Shown here: positions 37,797-47,647 of the stretch, in pieces
How the letters are laid out: the number at the start of each line of letters is the position of its first letter
Position numbering within the stretch: position 1 is the first letter of the stretch
From: Bacteroidota bacterium
Lineage (GTDB): Bacteria; Bacteroidota; Bacteroidia; Chitinophagales; BACL12
Assembly (NCBI GenBank): GCA_029571985.1
Contig: JAKQVC010000132.1
Location: 173,024-237,023, forward strand
Length of the DNA stretch: 64,000 bases
Reading direction: 5' to 3'
Made by a program: the position numbers and the translations under genes
The notes under the pieces: model-generated
Seen by the model: the letters and a program-made list of their open reading frames with translations, nothing else
Told to the model about the DNA's origin: nothing
Database searches by the model: none

Positions 37797-38789
37797 ATGA
37801 CTGAAGTCATGCGTTTATATCCTCAAATCACAGCAGTATTCCTCACAGGAATGACACTATTACACGTATTGTCCGCAACCGGCCAGGTAAACATGCCCGG
37901 CCCGGGTGCACAATGGAACATCACCGCTTCCGGCGGGGACCCTTTTGGCGACCCATGTTTTTACGGCATAAATTACAGCATCACCGCCGGTACCGATTCG
38001 GTTGTTGACGGGCTCACGTATACCCTGCTTTCCATGGAACGCACCTGCTCTTACACACAAAATATAAATACCAATCAAATTTGCAGCTCCGACACGGTAA
38101 ATTTCTCATATGGTGTAATCGGCGGATTAAGAAACGAAGACTCGAAAATTTATTTCCGTGAGTTTAATAATGGTCTTTTTAATTTATTAGGCAGCGGAAT
38201 ACCCGATGATGCCGATTTACTTTTATATGACTTCTCAGTTAATCCCGGAGATGTTATTCCTATTATAAAACTTGATGGTGCACTTACATTTGATAGTGTT
38301 ATAGTGGTTGATAATATTACGCTGGATGATGGCCTGCTGAGAAAATATTTACAGGTAAACAATAATGTAACCGGAGTCAATACCTATTACGAAGGCATTG
38401 GTGATGCCATATACGGTTTATTTGGCTCCCTGCAATATCCGCCATTCGAAAGTGCTATTATGCTCAATTGTTATAAAGAAGATGACCTGTATCTGATCGG
38501 CACGGCTCAGTGCGATCTGCTTGATCCAACAGTTGGCATACAGGAGGAATATAAATTGGAAGACACCTATATTTGGCCAAACCCTGCAAGCAATCAATTT
38601 TATTTTTCACTACCTTCAATGCAGTGCACGATTGTGTTATACAATTTGAGCGGAATGGAGGTATGTAGCGCATATGCGGAAAACAGCACCGGCTTCATAG
38701 ATGTTTCGGCATTACCGACCGGCGTATATGTTGTGTATATTCAAAATGCTGAAGGACAAAGTTTCACGCATAAATTATTTAAACAGTAG
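37797..38789 (+). CDS. Secreted protein with T9SS type A sorting domain
   Basis: About 330 residues from ATG 37797; ATG 37809 is equally possible and gives MRLYPQITAVFLTGMTLLHV, a signal peptide ending near SATGQ. The body has beta-type sequence with several Cys and no recognised domain. The C-terminus from about residue 262 (TYIWPNPASNQFYFSLP ... ALPTGVYVVYIQNAEG ... HKLFKQ) is a type A sorting domain, so the protein is exported by the type IX system and usually ends at the surface. Function unknown. Confidence 0.85.
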   Translation: MTEVMRLYPQITAVFLTGMTLLHVLSATGQVNMPGPGAQWNITASGGDPFGDPCFYGINYSITAGTDSVVDGLTYTLLSMERTCSYTQNINTNQICSSDTVNFSYGVIGGLRNEDSKIYFREFNNGLFNLLGSGIPDDADLLLYDFSVNPGDVIPIIKLDGALTFDSVIVVDNITLDDGLLRKYLQVNNNVTGVNTYYEGIGDAIYGLFGSLQYPPFESAIMLNCYKEDDLYLIGTAQCDLLDPTVGIQEEYKLEDTYIWPNPASNQFYFSLPSMQCTIVLYNLSGMEVCSAYAENSTGFIDVSALPTGVYVVYIQNAEGQSFTHKLFKQ

Positions 38790-38793
38790 TCAA

Positions 38794-39402
38794 ATGGGCA
38801 CCAGAATAAATGCGGTTGATCAATACATTTTAAAAGCAGAACCTTTTGCGCAACCTATTCTCAACCACATGCGCGAATTAGTGCATGCTGTTTGTCCCGA
38901 GGTGGAAGAAAAAATGAAATGGAGCATGCCTTTTTTTGAATATAAAGGCGATGTGATGTGTCACATGGCTGCGTTTAGTAAACATGCCGTATTTGGTTTT
39001 TGGAAAGCCTCTTTGATGAACGAGCCGGTTTTAATGGAAAATGCCGCATCTGAATCTGCCATGGGGCATATCGGAAAAGTTTCCTCCCTCAAGGATTTGC
39101 CTTCAGACAAAAAAATGATAGCCTGGATTAAAAAAGCCATGAAATTAAATGAGCAGGGCATCAAAATAAAACGGGTGACCGCTGCACAATCTATGCCGGA
39201 TGAGCCCGATTATTTCACAAAGGCAATCAAAGCAAATAAAAAAGCAGCAGCTACATGGAAATCGGCAACGCCAGGATATAAAAAAGAATATATCAACTGG
39301 CTACTTGAAGCTAAAACACAAGCTACCAGAGAAAAGCGTTTACTCGATGCCATTGCCTGGATTTCGGAAGGCAAATCGCGCAATTGGAAATATATGCGGT
39401 AA
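38794..39402 (+). CDS. DUF1801/YdeI (OmdA-associated) family protein
   Basis: 202 residues from ATG 38794. The N-terminal DUF1801 domain (ILNHMRELVHAVCPEVEEKM, KWSMPFFEYKGDVMCHMAAF) is followed by a YdeI/OmdA-type helical tail (AATWKSATPGYKKEYINWLL, EAKTQATREKRLLDAI). These cytoplasmic proteins are widespread and of uncertain role. The open frame continues upstream into the preceding T9SS gene, but this ATG lies 4 bases behind its stop and starts the domain. Confidence 0.85.
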   Translation: MGTRINAVDQYILKAEPFAQPILNHMRELVHAVCPEVEEKMKWSMPFFEYKGDVMCHMAAFSKHAVFGFWKASLMNEPVLMENAASESAMGHIGKVSSLKDLPSDKKMIAWIKKAMKLNEQGIKIKRVTAAQSMPDEPDYFTKAIKANKKAAATWKSATPGYKKEYINWLLEAKTQATREKRLLDAIAWISEGKSRNWKYMR

Positions 39403-39430
39403 GTGCGTTGAGCACAAAACATATATAAAA

Positions 39431-39467
39431 GGAAAGCGCCCACGTCAAATAGACATGGGCGCTTTCC
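39431..39467 (-). terminator. Convergent-gene hairpin terminator
   Basis: GGAAAGCGCCCA and TGGGCGCTTTCC pair over 12 bases, with a further GTC/GAC extension in the loop. On the minus strand it is followed by CTTTTATAT, so it best serves the M1 peptidase gene; being nearly symmetric it may also slow transcription from the left. Confidence 0.7.
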
Positions 39468-39494
39468 ATATTGATATCAATAAGATGTACTTAT

Positions 39495-42400
39495 TTACAA
39501 CCCGAGTTTACGCATCAATTCAAATACATTTCCTCTGTTCAGGGTTAACATGAATGAAATCTTTTCGCTGTAAGGCGCATCCTCTGCAAAACCATTTTCT
39601 AATTCAGTGCTCATCACCAAAGGGAAATACACAGCGAAAATATCATAAGGCAAAGTCAGCATTACACCGGCATCATATTGAAAACCATCAATTGGAGGTG
39701 CCGTGCCAATTGTTCCATCTAAAGCAGATTCCAGATAACCGAAATCGGCAAACAACTCTACCAACGGCACTTTCGGAATCGCAAATTGTAAATTTAAAGC
39801 GGCAAGATAGGTGTCTGAGGTTGCATCATATGAATAGACAGGCACTTTGAAAAATCCATTCGTTTTGCGCATTTGATTGCTGACAAAACCTTCTGTTGTA
39901 TTTCTGCTTAAAAATATCTCATCATACAACGGATCATAAGTGCCATTAGCACCTGCTAAGGTGTAATTGTATTTGCTGTTAAACGGATCATCCGTCAGGA
40001 AAATACCGGCAAATGCGCGTATGGAGATTCCTTTCGTCATTTTCGGATAATGAACAAGGGTTTGATAAGTAGCATCTACCCTGCCAAAACTTTCTCCGGC
40101 AGCAGCTGTAATGTCAAATTGTTGTGGAAATAATTTGGTTGAGCGTTTAAGGCGATAAGCGCCTTCAAAAACAAGATAACTATCATCTAATGTTTCTAGC
40201 AAATCACCATTTACATCATAGGCAAAAAACTGATCATCTTCTCTTACCATAACAGAGCGCAAAGAAATGGTTTGCAATAATTTACTACGCAAACTTTTCT
40301 GATGTAAATCAGCCTCTAATTTAGTTTGCAGTCGCAAAAACTTCGGTGTATATAATGCCACTTCATCAAGTGTGGTTGGCAAAAAGAATTCTGTATAAGT
40401 ATATCTGGAAACCGATTCCGATAATCGTATGCGATCAAACGGACCATTATCCGGATAGATATTTAAACCAATACTACCCTGACCTACTAAACTGGAAGTG
40501 GTAATGCTATACATAGGCGCAGCCACAAAATCGATTAATGGTGTAGGTAATTTCGTATTCCAAACGCCAAGTCCCAACATCCAGCGGTCGTGATTATTCC
40601 AGCCAACTAACGGCATATAATTAATTGTCGTTTTAGTGGGATCATCAACTATTGAACCTAAAAATTTAAGTTGCAGTGGCTCAACAGTTTTAAATAATCC
40701 GGAGGTTTTGATGTTATTATTTTCACGATTTGTTTCAGGCAGATACTTTTGCTGGTCTAAATACACTGAGGTAACATCCCAACCAGGTTCAATATTTAAA
40801 AACACCGTCTGACTGCCTGTAAATCCGCGATACCAATCGGTGCGTAAAACAGAATCGCCCGACATCAAAGAAATCGAAAATGCCGCAGGGATATCACTTT
40901 TATTTGAAACTGTAACCGCAACAGCTGTTTTCGCCTTTTGCATATGTGAAACCTTGTAATCCGGTCCACGATCAGCCTGCAATAATTTTGTGAAGAACCA
41001 TGCATAAGATTCGCCGGTTTCGCGTTCAAATACAGCCTGAATATCTTCCGGATAAGGATGCTTAAACTGATACTCCTTGTAATAAATATGCATGATTCTA
41101 TCAAACTCATCACGACCTAAAACATCCTGCAAATACCTGAAATAATAGGCTGTTTGCATGTATACAACCAAACCATAATTGATAGGTGTATATTCTGCTG
41201 CATGTATATCAACCGGTTGATACCTGTTTTGGCATTGCATCACCTGATTAAACATCCAGACAGTTTGATCAGGTGATGATGCATCACCGCCCAAAAAGGC
41301 TATCGCTTCTTCAGGTAAACCGAGCGCGTTTGAGCGCTCATAGTAAGTATCCATGTATCTGTTTTCATAGAAGCTATTAATGCCTTCATCCATCCACGCA
41401 TGTTCGCGTTCATTACTGCCCAAAATGCCATAAAACCAGTTATGACCTACTTCGTGCGTAATTACATTATCCAGAGTTTCCGGATCATGGTCGCCCGCAA
41501 TTACTGTAATGGTCGGATATTCCATCCCGCCCGCGCCTTCAACTTCTAATGTGCCATCAACCGCTTGTGCAACGTTCCATGGATATTCACCAACATGGTC
41601 AGAATAAAATAAAACAGCCCGGCCAACATAACCTGCAGCCGACATCCAATTTTTACCATGCTTGTCAGGAAAATACGCATAGGTAATAACTTTTCTGCCG
41701 GATTCCGGTAATTCAACTTCACCGCGTATCACATTAAATCTTTTATCTGCAAACCAGGCAAAGTCATGTGCATTTTCAATCCGGTATTCCAATGTTTTAG
41801 TTTGCGTCGATGATGGTGGAAATTCCATTGATGTGTTACTCCAGTCTTTATTCTGGGTTACTGCCGATAAGCTGTCAAGCCATTTTACTTCCGAAGCGGT
41901 AAGTAAATCGCCACTACCACCCACCACATAATTTTCTGGTAAGGTAATCGTCACATGAAAGTTGCCGAACTCACTATAAAACTCACCCTGGTCTAAATAA
42001 GGTATCGGATGCCAGCCTTTTGCATCATACACTGCCGGTTTCGGATACCATTGGGTAATTTGATATTGTTGCCCTACATGGCCTAATCTGCTGAAGCAAT
42101 AAGGTAATTTCACATGAAACGGCGTAGTGATGCGAATGGTCTCTCCGCTGCCTAAAGGCTTGTTTAAGGTAAGCTTCGCGATGTCAGGATTGTTTGCATC
42201 ATATGTCAATGTGACAGCCTCGCCATCCACCTTAAATTGAAGATTATCTATATATCCACGCTCATCCTCTCCTGCAAAAAGGAAATCTGTGGCGCCCTGC
42301 TGAGCCTTCTGGCGGGCAAAAGCTGTTGCATTATCCCGATAAGCATTCGGCCATAAGTGAAACCAGATTTCAGTTAAAGTATTGGGTGAATTGTTCTTGT

Positions 42401-42563
42401 AACGCAGATCCAGCATGCCATCCAGCGTATGGTCCACATCGTTCAGGGTAACGGAAATGTCGTAATCCACACTTTGCTGCCAATAACCTGTTTGTTGCGC
42501 ATAAAGGGGAAGTTGTAACTTAAGCGTTAGAATAAGCGTTAATACCAGTAAGCCACGTTTCAT
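39495..42563 (-). CDS. Secreted M1 family metallopeptidase
   Basis: A 1022-residue protein with a signal peptide (GLLVLTLILTLKLQLPLYAQ). The N-terminal beta domain of M1 peptidases is followed by the catalytic domain: GGMEYPT substrate motif (about 345) and the zinc site HEVGHNW (about 370) with the second Glu 18 residues on in WMDEGINSF. The part after about 600 has no close M1 counterpart and is beta-rich, resembling an outer-membrane barrel or a large C-terminal domain seen in Bacteroidota members. Likely a periplasmic or surface aminopeptidase. Confidence 0.9.
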   Translation of the reverse strand: MKRGLLVLTLILTLKLQLPLYAQQTGYWQQSVDYDISVTLNDVDHTLDGMLDLRYKNNSPNTLTEIWFHLWPNAYRDNATAFARQKAQQGATDFLFAGEDERGYIDNLQFKVDGEAVTLTYDANNPDIAKLTLNKPLGSGETIRITTPFHVKLPYCFSRLGHVGQQYQITQWYPKPAVYDAKGWHPIPYLDQGEFYSEFGNFHVTITLPENYVVGGSGDLLTASEVKWLDSLSAVTQNKDWSNTSMEFPPSSTQTKTLEYRIENAHDFAWFADKRFNVIRGEVELPESGRKVITYAYFPDKHGKNWMSAAGYVGRAVLFYSDHVGEYPWNVAQAVDGTLEVEGAGGMEYPTITVIAGDHDPETLDNVITHEVGHNWFYGILGSNEREHAWMDEGINSFYENRYMDTYYERSNALGLPEEAIAFLGGDASSPDQTVWMFNQVMQCQNRYQPVDIHAAEYTPINYGLVVYMQTAYYFRYLQDVLGRDEFDRIMHIYYKEYQFKHPYPEDIQAVFERETGESYAWFFTKLLQADRGPDYKVSHMQKAKTAVAVTVSNKSDIPAAFSISLMSGDSVLRTDWYRGFTGSQTVFLNIEPGWDVTSVYLDQQKYLPETNRENNNIKTSGLFKTVEPLQLKFLGSIVDDPTKTTINYMPLVGWNNHDRWMLGLGVWNTKLPTPLIDFVAAPMYSITTSSLVGQGSIGLNIYPDNGPFDRIRLSESVSRYTYTEFFLPTTLDEVALYTPKFLRLQTKLEADLHQKSLRSKLLQTISLRSVMVREDDQFFAYDVNGDLLETLDDSYLVFEGAYRLKRSTKLFPQQFDITAAAGESFGRVDATYQTLVHYPKMTKGISIRAFAGIFLTDDPFNSKYNYTLAGANGTYDPLYDEIFLSRNTTEGFVSNQMRKTNGFFKVPVYSYDATSDTYLAALNLQFAIPKVPLVELFADFGYLESALDGTIGTAPPIDGFQYDAGVMLTLPYDIFAVYFPLVMSTELENGFAEDAPYSEKISFMLTLNRGNVFELMRKLGL

Positions 42564-42694
42564 GTAAATAATTTTAGGGTAAAGATAACGGTACGAGATT
42601 TGACCATAAGAGGAAAAAGCCGGTAGAAAAGTTACAGGTTGGTTAAAAAACTGAATCCGGAACTTATTTTTGAACAGCTAAATTAGAGGTATAG

Positions 42695-44110
42695 ATGGAT
42701 TACGAGCAGAACGATTTTAATAACGCAGATATTGCCGCGCTGGTAGATCAGTTTGAGCGATATCTGAAAACCAATGATTATAGCTATTTCGACGAAGAAG
42801 GGCTAGAAATGCTCCTCGAATACTACGAAGCCAGAAACCTGCCTGACCGGGAGGAGGCTGTTATTGACCTGGCGCTTTCCCTGAATCCCTTCAGCACAGA
42901 TTTCCTTACCCGAAAGGCAGAACAGCTCCTGAACCGGAAAAAATATAACGAAGCGCTCGAATACCTGGATAAAGCGCAATTGTTCGACACCCACGAGGTT
43001 GATGTTTACCTCCTTCGCTCCGACATCTTTGTGGAACAAAATAAATTAGAAGAAGCCGAACAGATTCTCATGGAAGCTCTTGAAATAGCGGATGATGAGG
43101 ATAAGGACGGGGTTTATGCCGAGTTAAGCGACATTTACGAGATTCAGGAAAACTTCAACAAAGCTTTCGATGCATTGGCGAAAGCCCTGGAATACAACCC
43201 TTCCAGTGAAGATGCACTGCATAAACTGGCGCATATTGTTGATATGACCGACCGGTATAATGAAAGTGTTGCCCTCCATACGTCGATCATCGACAAAGAC
43301 CCTTATTCCTGGCTGGCCTGGTATAACCTGGGAAGAGCTTACGTTGGTCTCGGTTTATATGAAAAGGGGCTTGAATGCTATGAATACGTGATGGCCATTG
43401 AAGAAAATTTCGATTTGGTGTATCGCGATGCTGCTGATATCTATTATCGAATGGATAAGTTCAACGAGGCGATTGGCATGTTTGAAACCGCTCAGGAAAA
43501 ATCGATCGGTTTTGAGGATTACAGTTTCCGTGTCGGCTTGTGCTTTGAACGTCTGAATAATTTTAAATCAGCACGATTCCATTACCGCAAGGCCACGCGT
43601 CAGGATCCATATATGCATGAGGCGTTTTTCCGCATCGGCGAAACGTACAGAATGGAAGAACGTTTAGAACCAGCCCTGGTAAATTACAAGAAGGCTTTAC
43701 ATCTGGATGAAAGCAATGAAGATTATATCTGCACCATTATCAGTATCTACAAAATGCTGGATCGTGAAGCTGATGTAATTGAATATTTAATCCAGTTAGT
43801 CGACATCAGACCCGATATTCTCAATTACTGGCTCGATTACCTGATTTTTCTGTTCGAAACCAACCAGATTGAAAAAGTGGTAGAAGTGGCGGATCAGGCC
43901 ATACGTAAATGCGGACATTATGCCGAGTTTTACTACCTGCAGGCATCTGCTGCTGCCGTTTTGGGCGATATGCGTAGTGCCATCATCTTACTGGAACATG
44001 CGCTTACACTGGACTATGCCCGGCATAATATCCTGTACGAAGCGAGCAAAGAAACAGCCATGTTGCCCAGCTTCCAGAAGCTGATTTTACAGTACGGCCC
44101 AAACAATTGA
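42695..44110 (+). CDS. Tetratricopeptide (TPR) repeat protein
   Basis: A 471-residue acidic protein of about 11-12 TPR units (for example DFLTRKAEQLLNRKKYNEAL, AWYNLGRAYVGLGLYEKGLE, AFFRIGETYRMEERLEPALV). No signal peptide or other domain is seen, so a cytoplasmic scaffold is likely. Partner unknown. It has its own upstream gap of about 130 bases and is followed by the phosphosulfolactate synthase gene. Confidence 0.9.
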   Translation: MDYEQNDFNNADIAALVDQFERYLKTNDYSYFDEEGLEMLLEYYEARNLPDREEAVIDLALSLNPFSTDFLTRKAEQLLNRKKYNEALEYLDKAQLFDTHEVDVYLLRSDIFVEQNKLEEAEQILMEALEIADDEDKDGVYAELSDIYEIQENFNKAFDALAKALEYNPSSEDALHKLAHIVDMTDRYNESVALHTSIIDKDPYSWLAWYNLGRAYVGLGLYEKGLECYEYVMAIEENFDLVYRDAADIYYRMDKFNEAIGMFETAQEKSIGFEDYSFRVGLCFERLNNFKSARFHYRKATRQDPYMHEAFFRIGETYRMEERLEPALVNYKKALHLDESNEDYICTIISIYKMLDREADVIEYLIQLVDIRPDILNYWLDYLIFLFETNQIEKVVEVADQAIRKCGHYAEFYYLQASAAAVLGDMRSAIILLEHALTLDYARHNILYEASKETAMLPSFQKLILQYGPNN

Positions 44111-44149
44111 GTTTCAGGGCCTTTATCTGAAAAACTGCCTCTGTTTACG

Positions 44150-44157
44150 TAATTTTG
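44150..44157 (+). promoter_or_regulatory. Putative -7 box (TAATTTTG) for the comA-dedA-aroE run
   Basis: TAATTTTG followed by C fits TAnnTTTG exactly and lies 26 bases before the ATG at 44184. No clear -33 box. Confidence 0.4.
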
Positions 44158-44183
44158 CACCTTATATCAATTAGTGATTCTGA

Positions 44184-44939
44184 ATGAACTTTACCCTTTC
44201 CAAGCTTCCGGAACGTACCGCGAAACCACGTGAAGAGGGCCTGACCATGGTCATGGATAAAGGCCTGAGCGTTCGTGAAGCTGAAGACATGCTATCTGTG
44301 TCTGAACCCTACATCGACCTAATCAAACTGGGCTTCGGCACCGCCTTTGTTACTCCGAACATTGAAAAGAAGATTGCTGTATACAAAACAGCAGGCATCC
44401 CCTGCTATTTTGGTGGCACCTTATTTGAAGCTTTCCTGATTCGCGGTCAGATTGATGACTACCTGCGATTACTCGAAAAATATAAAATGGAATATGCCGA
44501 AGTAAGCGATGGCTCCATTGAATTAGACCATGATGAAAAATGTGCTTACATCAATCGGTTGTCAAAACACGTTACCGTTTTAAGCGAAGTTGGCTCAAAA
44601 GATGAAAATAAAATGCTCGCCCCATACAAATGGATAGAGCTGATGAAAAAAGAAATTGAAGCCGGTAGCTATAAAGTAATTGCTGAAGCCCGCGAAAGTG
44701 GCACGGTTGGTATTTATCACAGTAAAGGTGAAGTGCGCAGCGACCTGATTGATGAAATTCTCACACAGGTTCCACAAGAAAAAATCATCTGGGAAGCCCC
44801 GCTTAAAGGTCAACAGGTGTATTTTATTAAATTGCTGGGATCAAATGTTAATCTGGGTAACATTCCACCAAATGAAGTTATTCCTCTCGAAACACTTCGT
44901 TTAGGATTACGTGGAGACACTTTCCATCATTTCTTATAA
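44184..44939 (+). CDS. Phosphosulfolactate synthase-like protein (ComA family)
   Basis: A 251-residue TIM-barrel protein of the PF02679 family, which joins sulfite to phosphoenolpyruvate to make phosphosulfolactate. Family stretches seen: RTAKPREEGLTMVMDKGLS, YIDLIKLGFGTAFV, GIPCYFGGTLFEAFL, VSDGSIEL, VIAEARESG and LGSNVNLGNIPPNEVI. In methanogens it starts coenzyme M synthesis; homologs are also common in Bacteroidota and Bacillus, where the product may be sulfolactate or the role is unknown. Two bases separate it from the DedA gene. Confidence 0.88.
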   Translation: MNFTLSKLPERTAKPREEGLTMVMDKGLSVREAEDMLSVSEPYIDLIKLGFGTAFVTPNIEKKIAVYKTAGIPCYFGGTLFEAFLIRGQIDDYLRLLEKYKMEYAEVSDGSIELDHDEKCAYINRLSKHVTVLSEVGSKDENKMLAPYKWIELMKKEIEAGSYKVIAEARESGTVGIYHSKGEVRSDLIDEILTQVPQEKIIWEAPLKGQQVYFIKLLGSNVNLGNIPPNEVIPLETLRLGLRGDTFHHFL

Positions 44940-44941
44940 AT

Positions 44942-45601
44942 ATGGATATACTCCACTCGTTTATTGACACCTTCCTGCATCTTGATCAATATCTCGCTGC
45001 ATGGATTGAACAGTACCAATCCTGGATTTATATCATTCTGTTTGCCATCATTTTTATTGAAACAGGCATTGTAATCTGGCCATGGTTGCCGGGCGATAGT
45101 CTGTTATTCGCAGCAGGTGCTTTTTGCGCTGCAGGATCTTTGAATATTTATTTGATTATCCCCTTACTCATCATTGCGGCGGTAAGTGGCGATGCGAGTA
45201 ATTATTTTATCGGTAAATTTTTTGGTGAGCGTGCAATGCGACTCAAATGGCGCCAAAAGCCAATTCTTAAAAAGGAACATCTGGATAAAACCCATGCCTT
45301 TTATGAAAAATACGGCACCAAAACCATTGTACTGGCGCGTTTTGTGCCTATAGTGCGCACCATCGCCCCGTTTGTTGCAGGTATGGGTACCATGACCTAT
45401 AAGAAATTCTTTAGCTACAATATTATCGGTGCCTTATTATGGATTCCCTCTATTACCATTTTGGGATACATCTTCGGCCAAAATGCATTTGTGAAAGAAC
45501 ATTTTGAAACAGTAGTATTGGCTATCATATTTATTTCTGTTCTTCCGATTTTTTGGGAGATGTATCGTGCCCGCAGTAAAAAAAATCAGGCTAAGCCATG
45601 A
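44942..45601 (+). CDS. DedA/VTT family membrane protein
   Basis: A 219-residue inner-membrane protein of the DedA family, members of which act as lipid scramblases or undecaprenyl-phosphate flippases. Motifs: FIETGIVIWPWLPGDSLLFA, GDASNYFIGKFFG, and the FVPIVRTIAPFVAGMGTM signature with FxRxxR-type residues. Its stop overlaps the aroE start as ATGA. Confidence 0.92.
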   Translation: MDILHSFIDTFLHLDQYLAAWIEQYQSWIYIILFAIIFIETGIVIWPWLPGDSLLFAAGAFCAAGSLNIYLIIPLLIIAAVSGDASNYFIGKFFGERAMRLKWRQKPILKKEHLDKTHAFYEKYGTKTIVLARFVPIVRTIAPFVAGMGTMTYKKFFSYNIIGALLWIPSITILGYIFGQNAFVKEHFETVVLAIIFISVLPIFWEMYRARSKKNQAKP

Positions 45602-46356
45602 AACGCTACGGATTAATTGGTTTTCCGCTCTCTCATTCTTTTTCAGAAAAATATTTCACAGATAAATTTCTGGATGAGGATATAGAGGATTGTAAATATG
45701 AATTATTCCCGCTCGAAAATATTGAAGATGTTCGTCTGCTTTTTGAAGTAGAAAAAAATATCAAGGGACTAAATGTTACTATCCCCTATAAAGAGTCTAT
45801 CATTGAATATCTGGATGGTTTAGACCCTGTTGCGCAAAAAATTGGCGCGGTAAACTGTATTGTGGTAGATGACATTCAGCGCATCGGTTATAACACCGAT
45901 TTTGCAGGATTTCGCGATGCCTTAAAACCATTATTAAAACCACAGCATACACAGGCATTGGTGCTGGGAACCGGCGGTGCTTCTAAAGCTGTTATTTATA
46001 CGCTGCGTGAATTAGGCATTGCCTATACATGGGTTTCGAGAAATCCTGACCATAAACGAATTGGATATGCTGACCTTACGCCGGCTATTATCGAATCGCA
46101 TAAATTGATTATTAATTGCACGCCACTTGGCATGTATCCGCATGTTGAAGATTGTCCTGATATTCCTTATACCGCCCTTTCATCTGCCCACCTGTTATTC
46201 GATTTGATCTACAATCCGACAGAAACCCTGTTTATGCAAAAAGGAAAAGCACAGGGCGCAAGCGTTTCCAATGGGTATGAGATGCTGCGACTGCAGGCTG
46301 AATACGCATGGGAAATTTGGAATAAAGCAGAAACGGAAGAGGAAAGTGACGATTAA
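45598..46356 (+). CDS. aroE: Shikimate dehydrogenase
   Basis: Reduces 3-dehydroshikimate to shikimate with NADPH in the aromatic pathway. The 252 residues are slightly shorter than E. coli AroE. Motifs: GFPLSHSFSEKYF, LNVTIPYKESI with the catalytic Lys, NTDFAGF, and the nucleotide-binding LGTGGASKAV. The start overlaps dedA by 4 bases, and the stop directly abuts the stop of the convergent DUF6089 gene. Confidence 0.95.
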   Translation: MKRYGLIGFPLSHSFSEKYFTDKFLDEDIEDCKYELFPLENIEDVRLLFEVEKNIKGLNVTIPYKESIIEYLDGLDPVAQKIGAVNCIVVDDIQRIGYNTDFAGFRDALKPLLKPQHTQALVLGTGGASKAVIYTLRELGIAYTWVSRNPDHKRIGYADLTPAIIESHKLIINCTPLGMYPHVEDCPDIPYTALSSAHLLFDLIYNPTETLFMQKGKAQGASVSNGYEMLRLQAEYAWEIWNKAETEEESDD

Positions 46357-47289
46357 TTATCGCTTGTTGTCTTCATCAAAGTAACAACGGATATTATTCA
46401 CCTTGCGCTTAAATTCAATGTGATAAGTGAAGGTTAACATACCGCCAAAAATGTAAGAATCATTATTGGTTGGATCACCTTTTAATGTTTCAGGTGTTCC
46501 CCATAATGGATGATCAACCGGAACAGGAGTAACCGAAGGATTACTGAGCGCAGCGGCCATAATAGCCTGTTCTAATTCATAATGCAGGAAATAATAATCT
46601 GGATTCGGATAATAGGTACTTACGTCGTCAATATAATCCGTAGTGGTAAACCTGGATGCCATTTCGAAACCCATTACCCAATTATTGTATGTCAGGATTC
46701 TAAATCCTGCGCCAATCGGAAAACAAACGGCAATACGAGAATACTTTTTTCTATCCGGATACTCCGGTAATCCCTGACCTTCCGTTCCGAGCGGTTGCAA
46801 ATCAACCCACTCATTATTGTATTTTGCCTGAGGATTGAAATAAAACGCACCCACGCCACCATAGATATAAGGCGTCCACCGCTTTTTCTTCATCCCGGTA
46901 AATCTGTTTAAACTCAGTTCCAACATAGCCGAAGCCTCCACAATTGGCGTGCGCATGCTCATATTTCGCCAGTTGCGCCATTCGTTTTGGGTTAAGGCAT
47001 CGTTAGCCCTTAACATACTCGCATAGGCATTGAAGCGAAATGCGGTTCTCGGGATAATTTCCTGCCTGAAAACAAAACCAATAGCAGGGCGGGTAATCTC
47101 CGGATCTATGTCCCAAAAGAAGGGCCGACCGATATCATTAGAACCCCCTAAATCACCTAAAAAGCTTGAAAAACCGAGATTTGCGCCGAATTCGCGGGAT
47201 AGGGTTACAGGCTGCCCATGCAGTTGTGTGACAAGCAAACAGTGCAATAAAACTGTTAACCAAGAGGTAAAAACTACTTTCTTGAGCAT
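46357..47289 (-). CDS. DUF6089-type outer-membrane beta-barrel protein
   Basis: 310 residues from ATG 47289, chosen because it gives a signal peptide (MLKKVVFTSWLTVLLHCLLV, cut near HGQ). The body alternates polar and aromatic residues in short strands (GANLGFSSFLGDLGG, TPYIYGGVGAFYF, MGFEMASRFTTTDYIDDVS) as in small outer-membrane barrels, and matches the layout of DUF6089 proteins of Bacteroidota. Function unknown. Convergent with aroE with no spacer. Confidence 0.8.
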   Translation of the reverse strand: MLKKVVFTSWLTVLLHCLLVTQLHGQPVTLSREFGANLGFSSFLGDLGGSNDIGRPFFWDIDPEITRPAIGFVFRQEIIPRTAFRFNAYASMLRANDALTQNEWRNWRNMSMRTPIVEASAMLELSLNRFTGMKKKRWTPYIYGGVGAFYFNPQAKYNNEWVDLQPLGTEGQGLPEYPDRKKYSRIAVCFPIGAGFRILTYNNWVMGFEMASRFTTTDYIDDVSTYYPNPDYYFLHYELEQAIMAAALSNPSVTPVPVDHPLWGTPETLKGDPTNNDSYIFGGMLTFTYHIEFKRKVNNIRCYFDEDNKR

Positions 47290-47647
47290 GTGAGTCTGTA
47301 TTCGGCTAGGGACTACGAAAGTCCTACTTTTTTTTAACATTTGCAAAAATCCTATACATTCTGTGACAGTTTTAACCTAGACCTAATGTACCGGAATGTT
47401 TGCCTTAAGAACGAAATTGCGCTTCCAGGTATTATATTTCGCCTCCCGGGCACCTTACCTGCCCTACCTGACCCACCAACATGTCAAGCCATCAGCACAG
47501 ATTATAGCCTGTTGAAACCCTCGATTCATGGCTACCAAAGCATGTTTCAGGCGTAAACCACCCGGAGATACATATAAAATTATTTATAATATCTCACGAA
47601 AACCAAATCCGATGGCTAAACTCGAGTCAGCGGGACCGGCTGAATCC
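47290..47647. other. Non-coding 358-base stretch
   Basis: No convincing gene. At 47340-47363 the sequence TTTGCAAAAATCCTATACATTCTG closely resembles the promoter-like block before the tRNA-Glu array. On the minus strand it could serve the DUF6089 gene, and on the plus strand a non-coding RNA. The rest lacks a clear RNA fold or protein frame; it may contain the decayed end of the neighbouring GT2 gene. Confidence 0.35.

Noticed and set aside
47341..47556. 71-codon plus-strand frame in the non-coding gap
   Set aside because: Composition is not protein-like, with no domain, no start signal and no conserved context.
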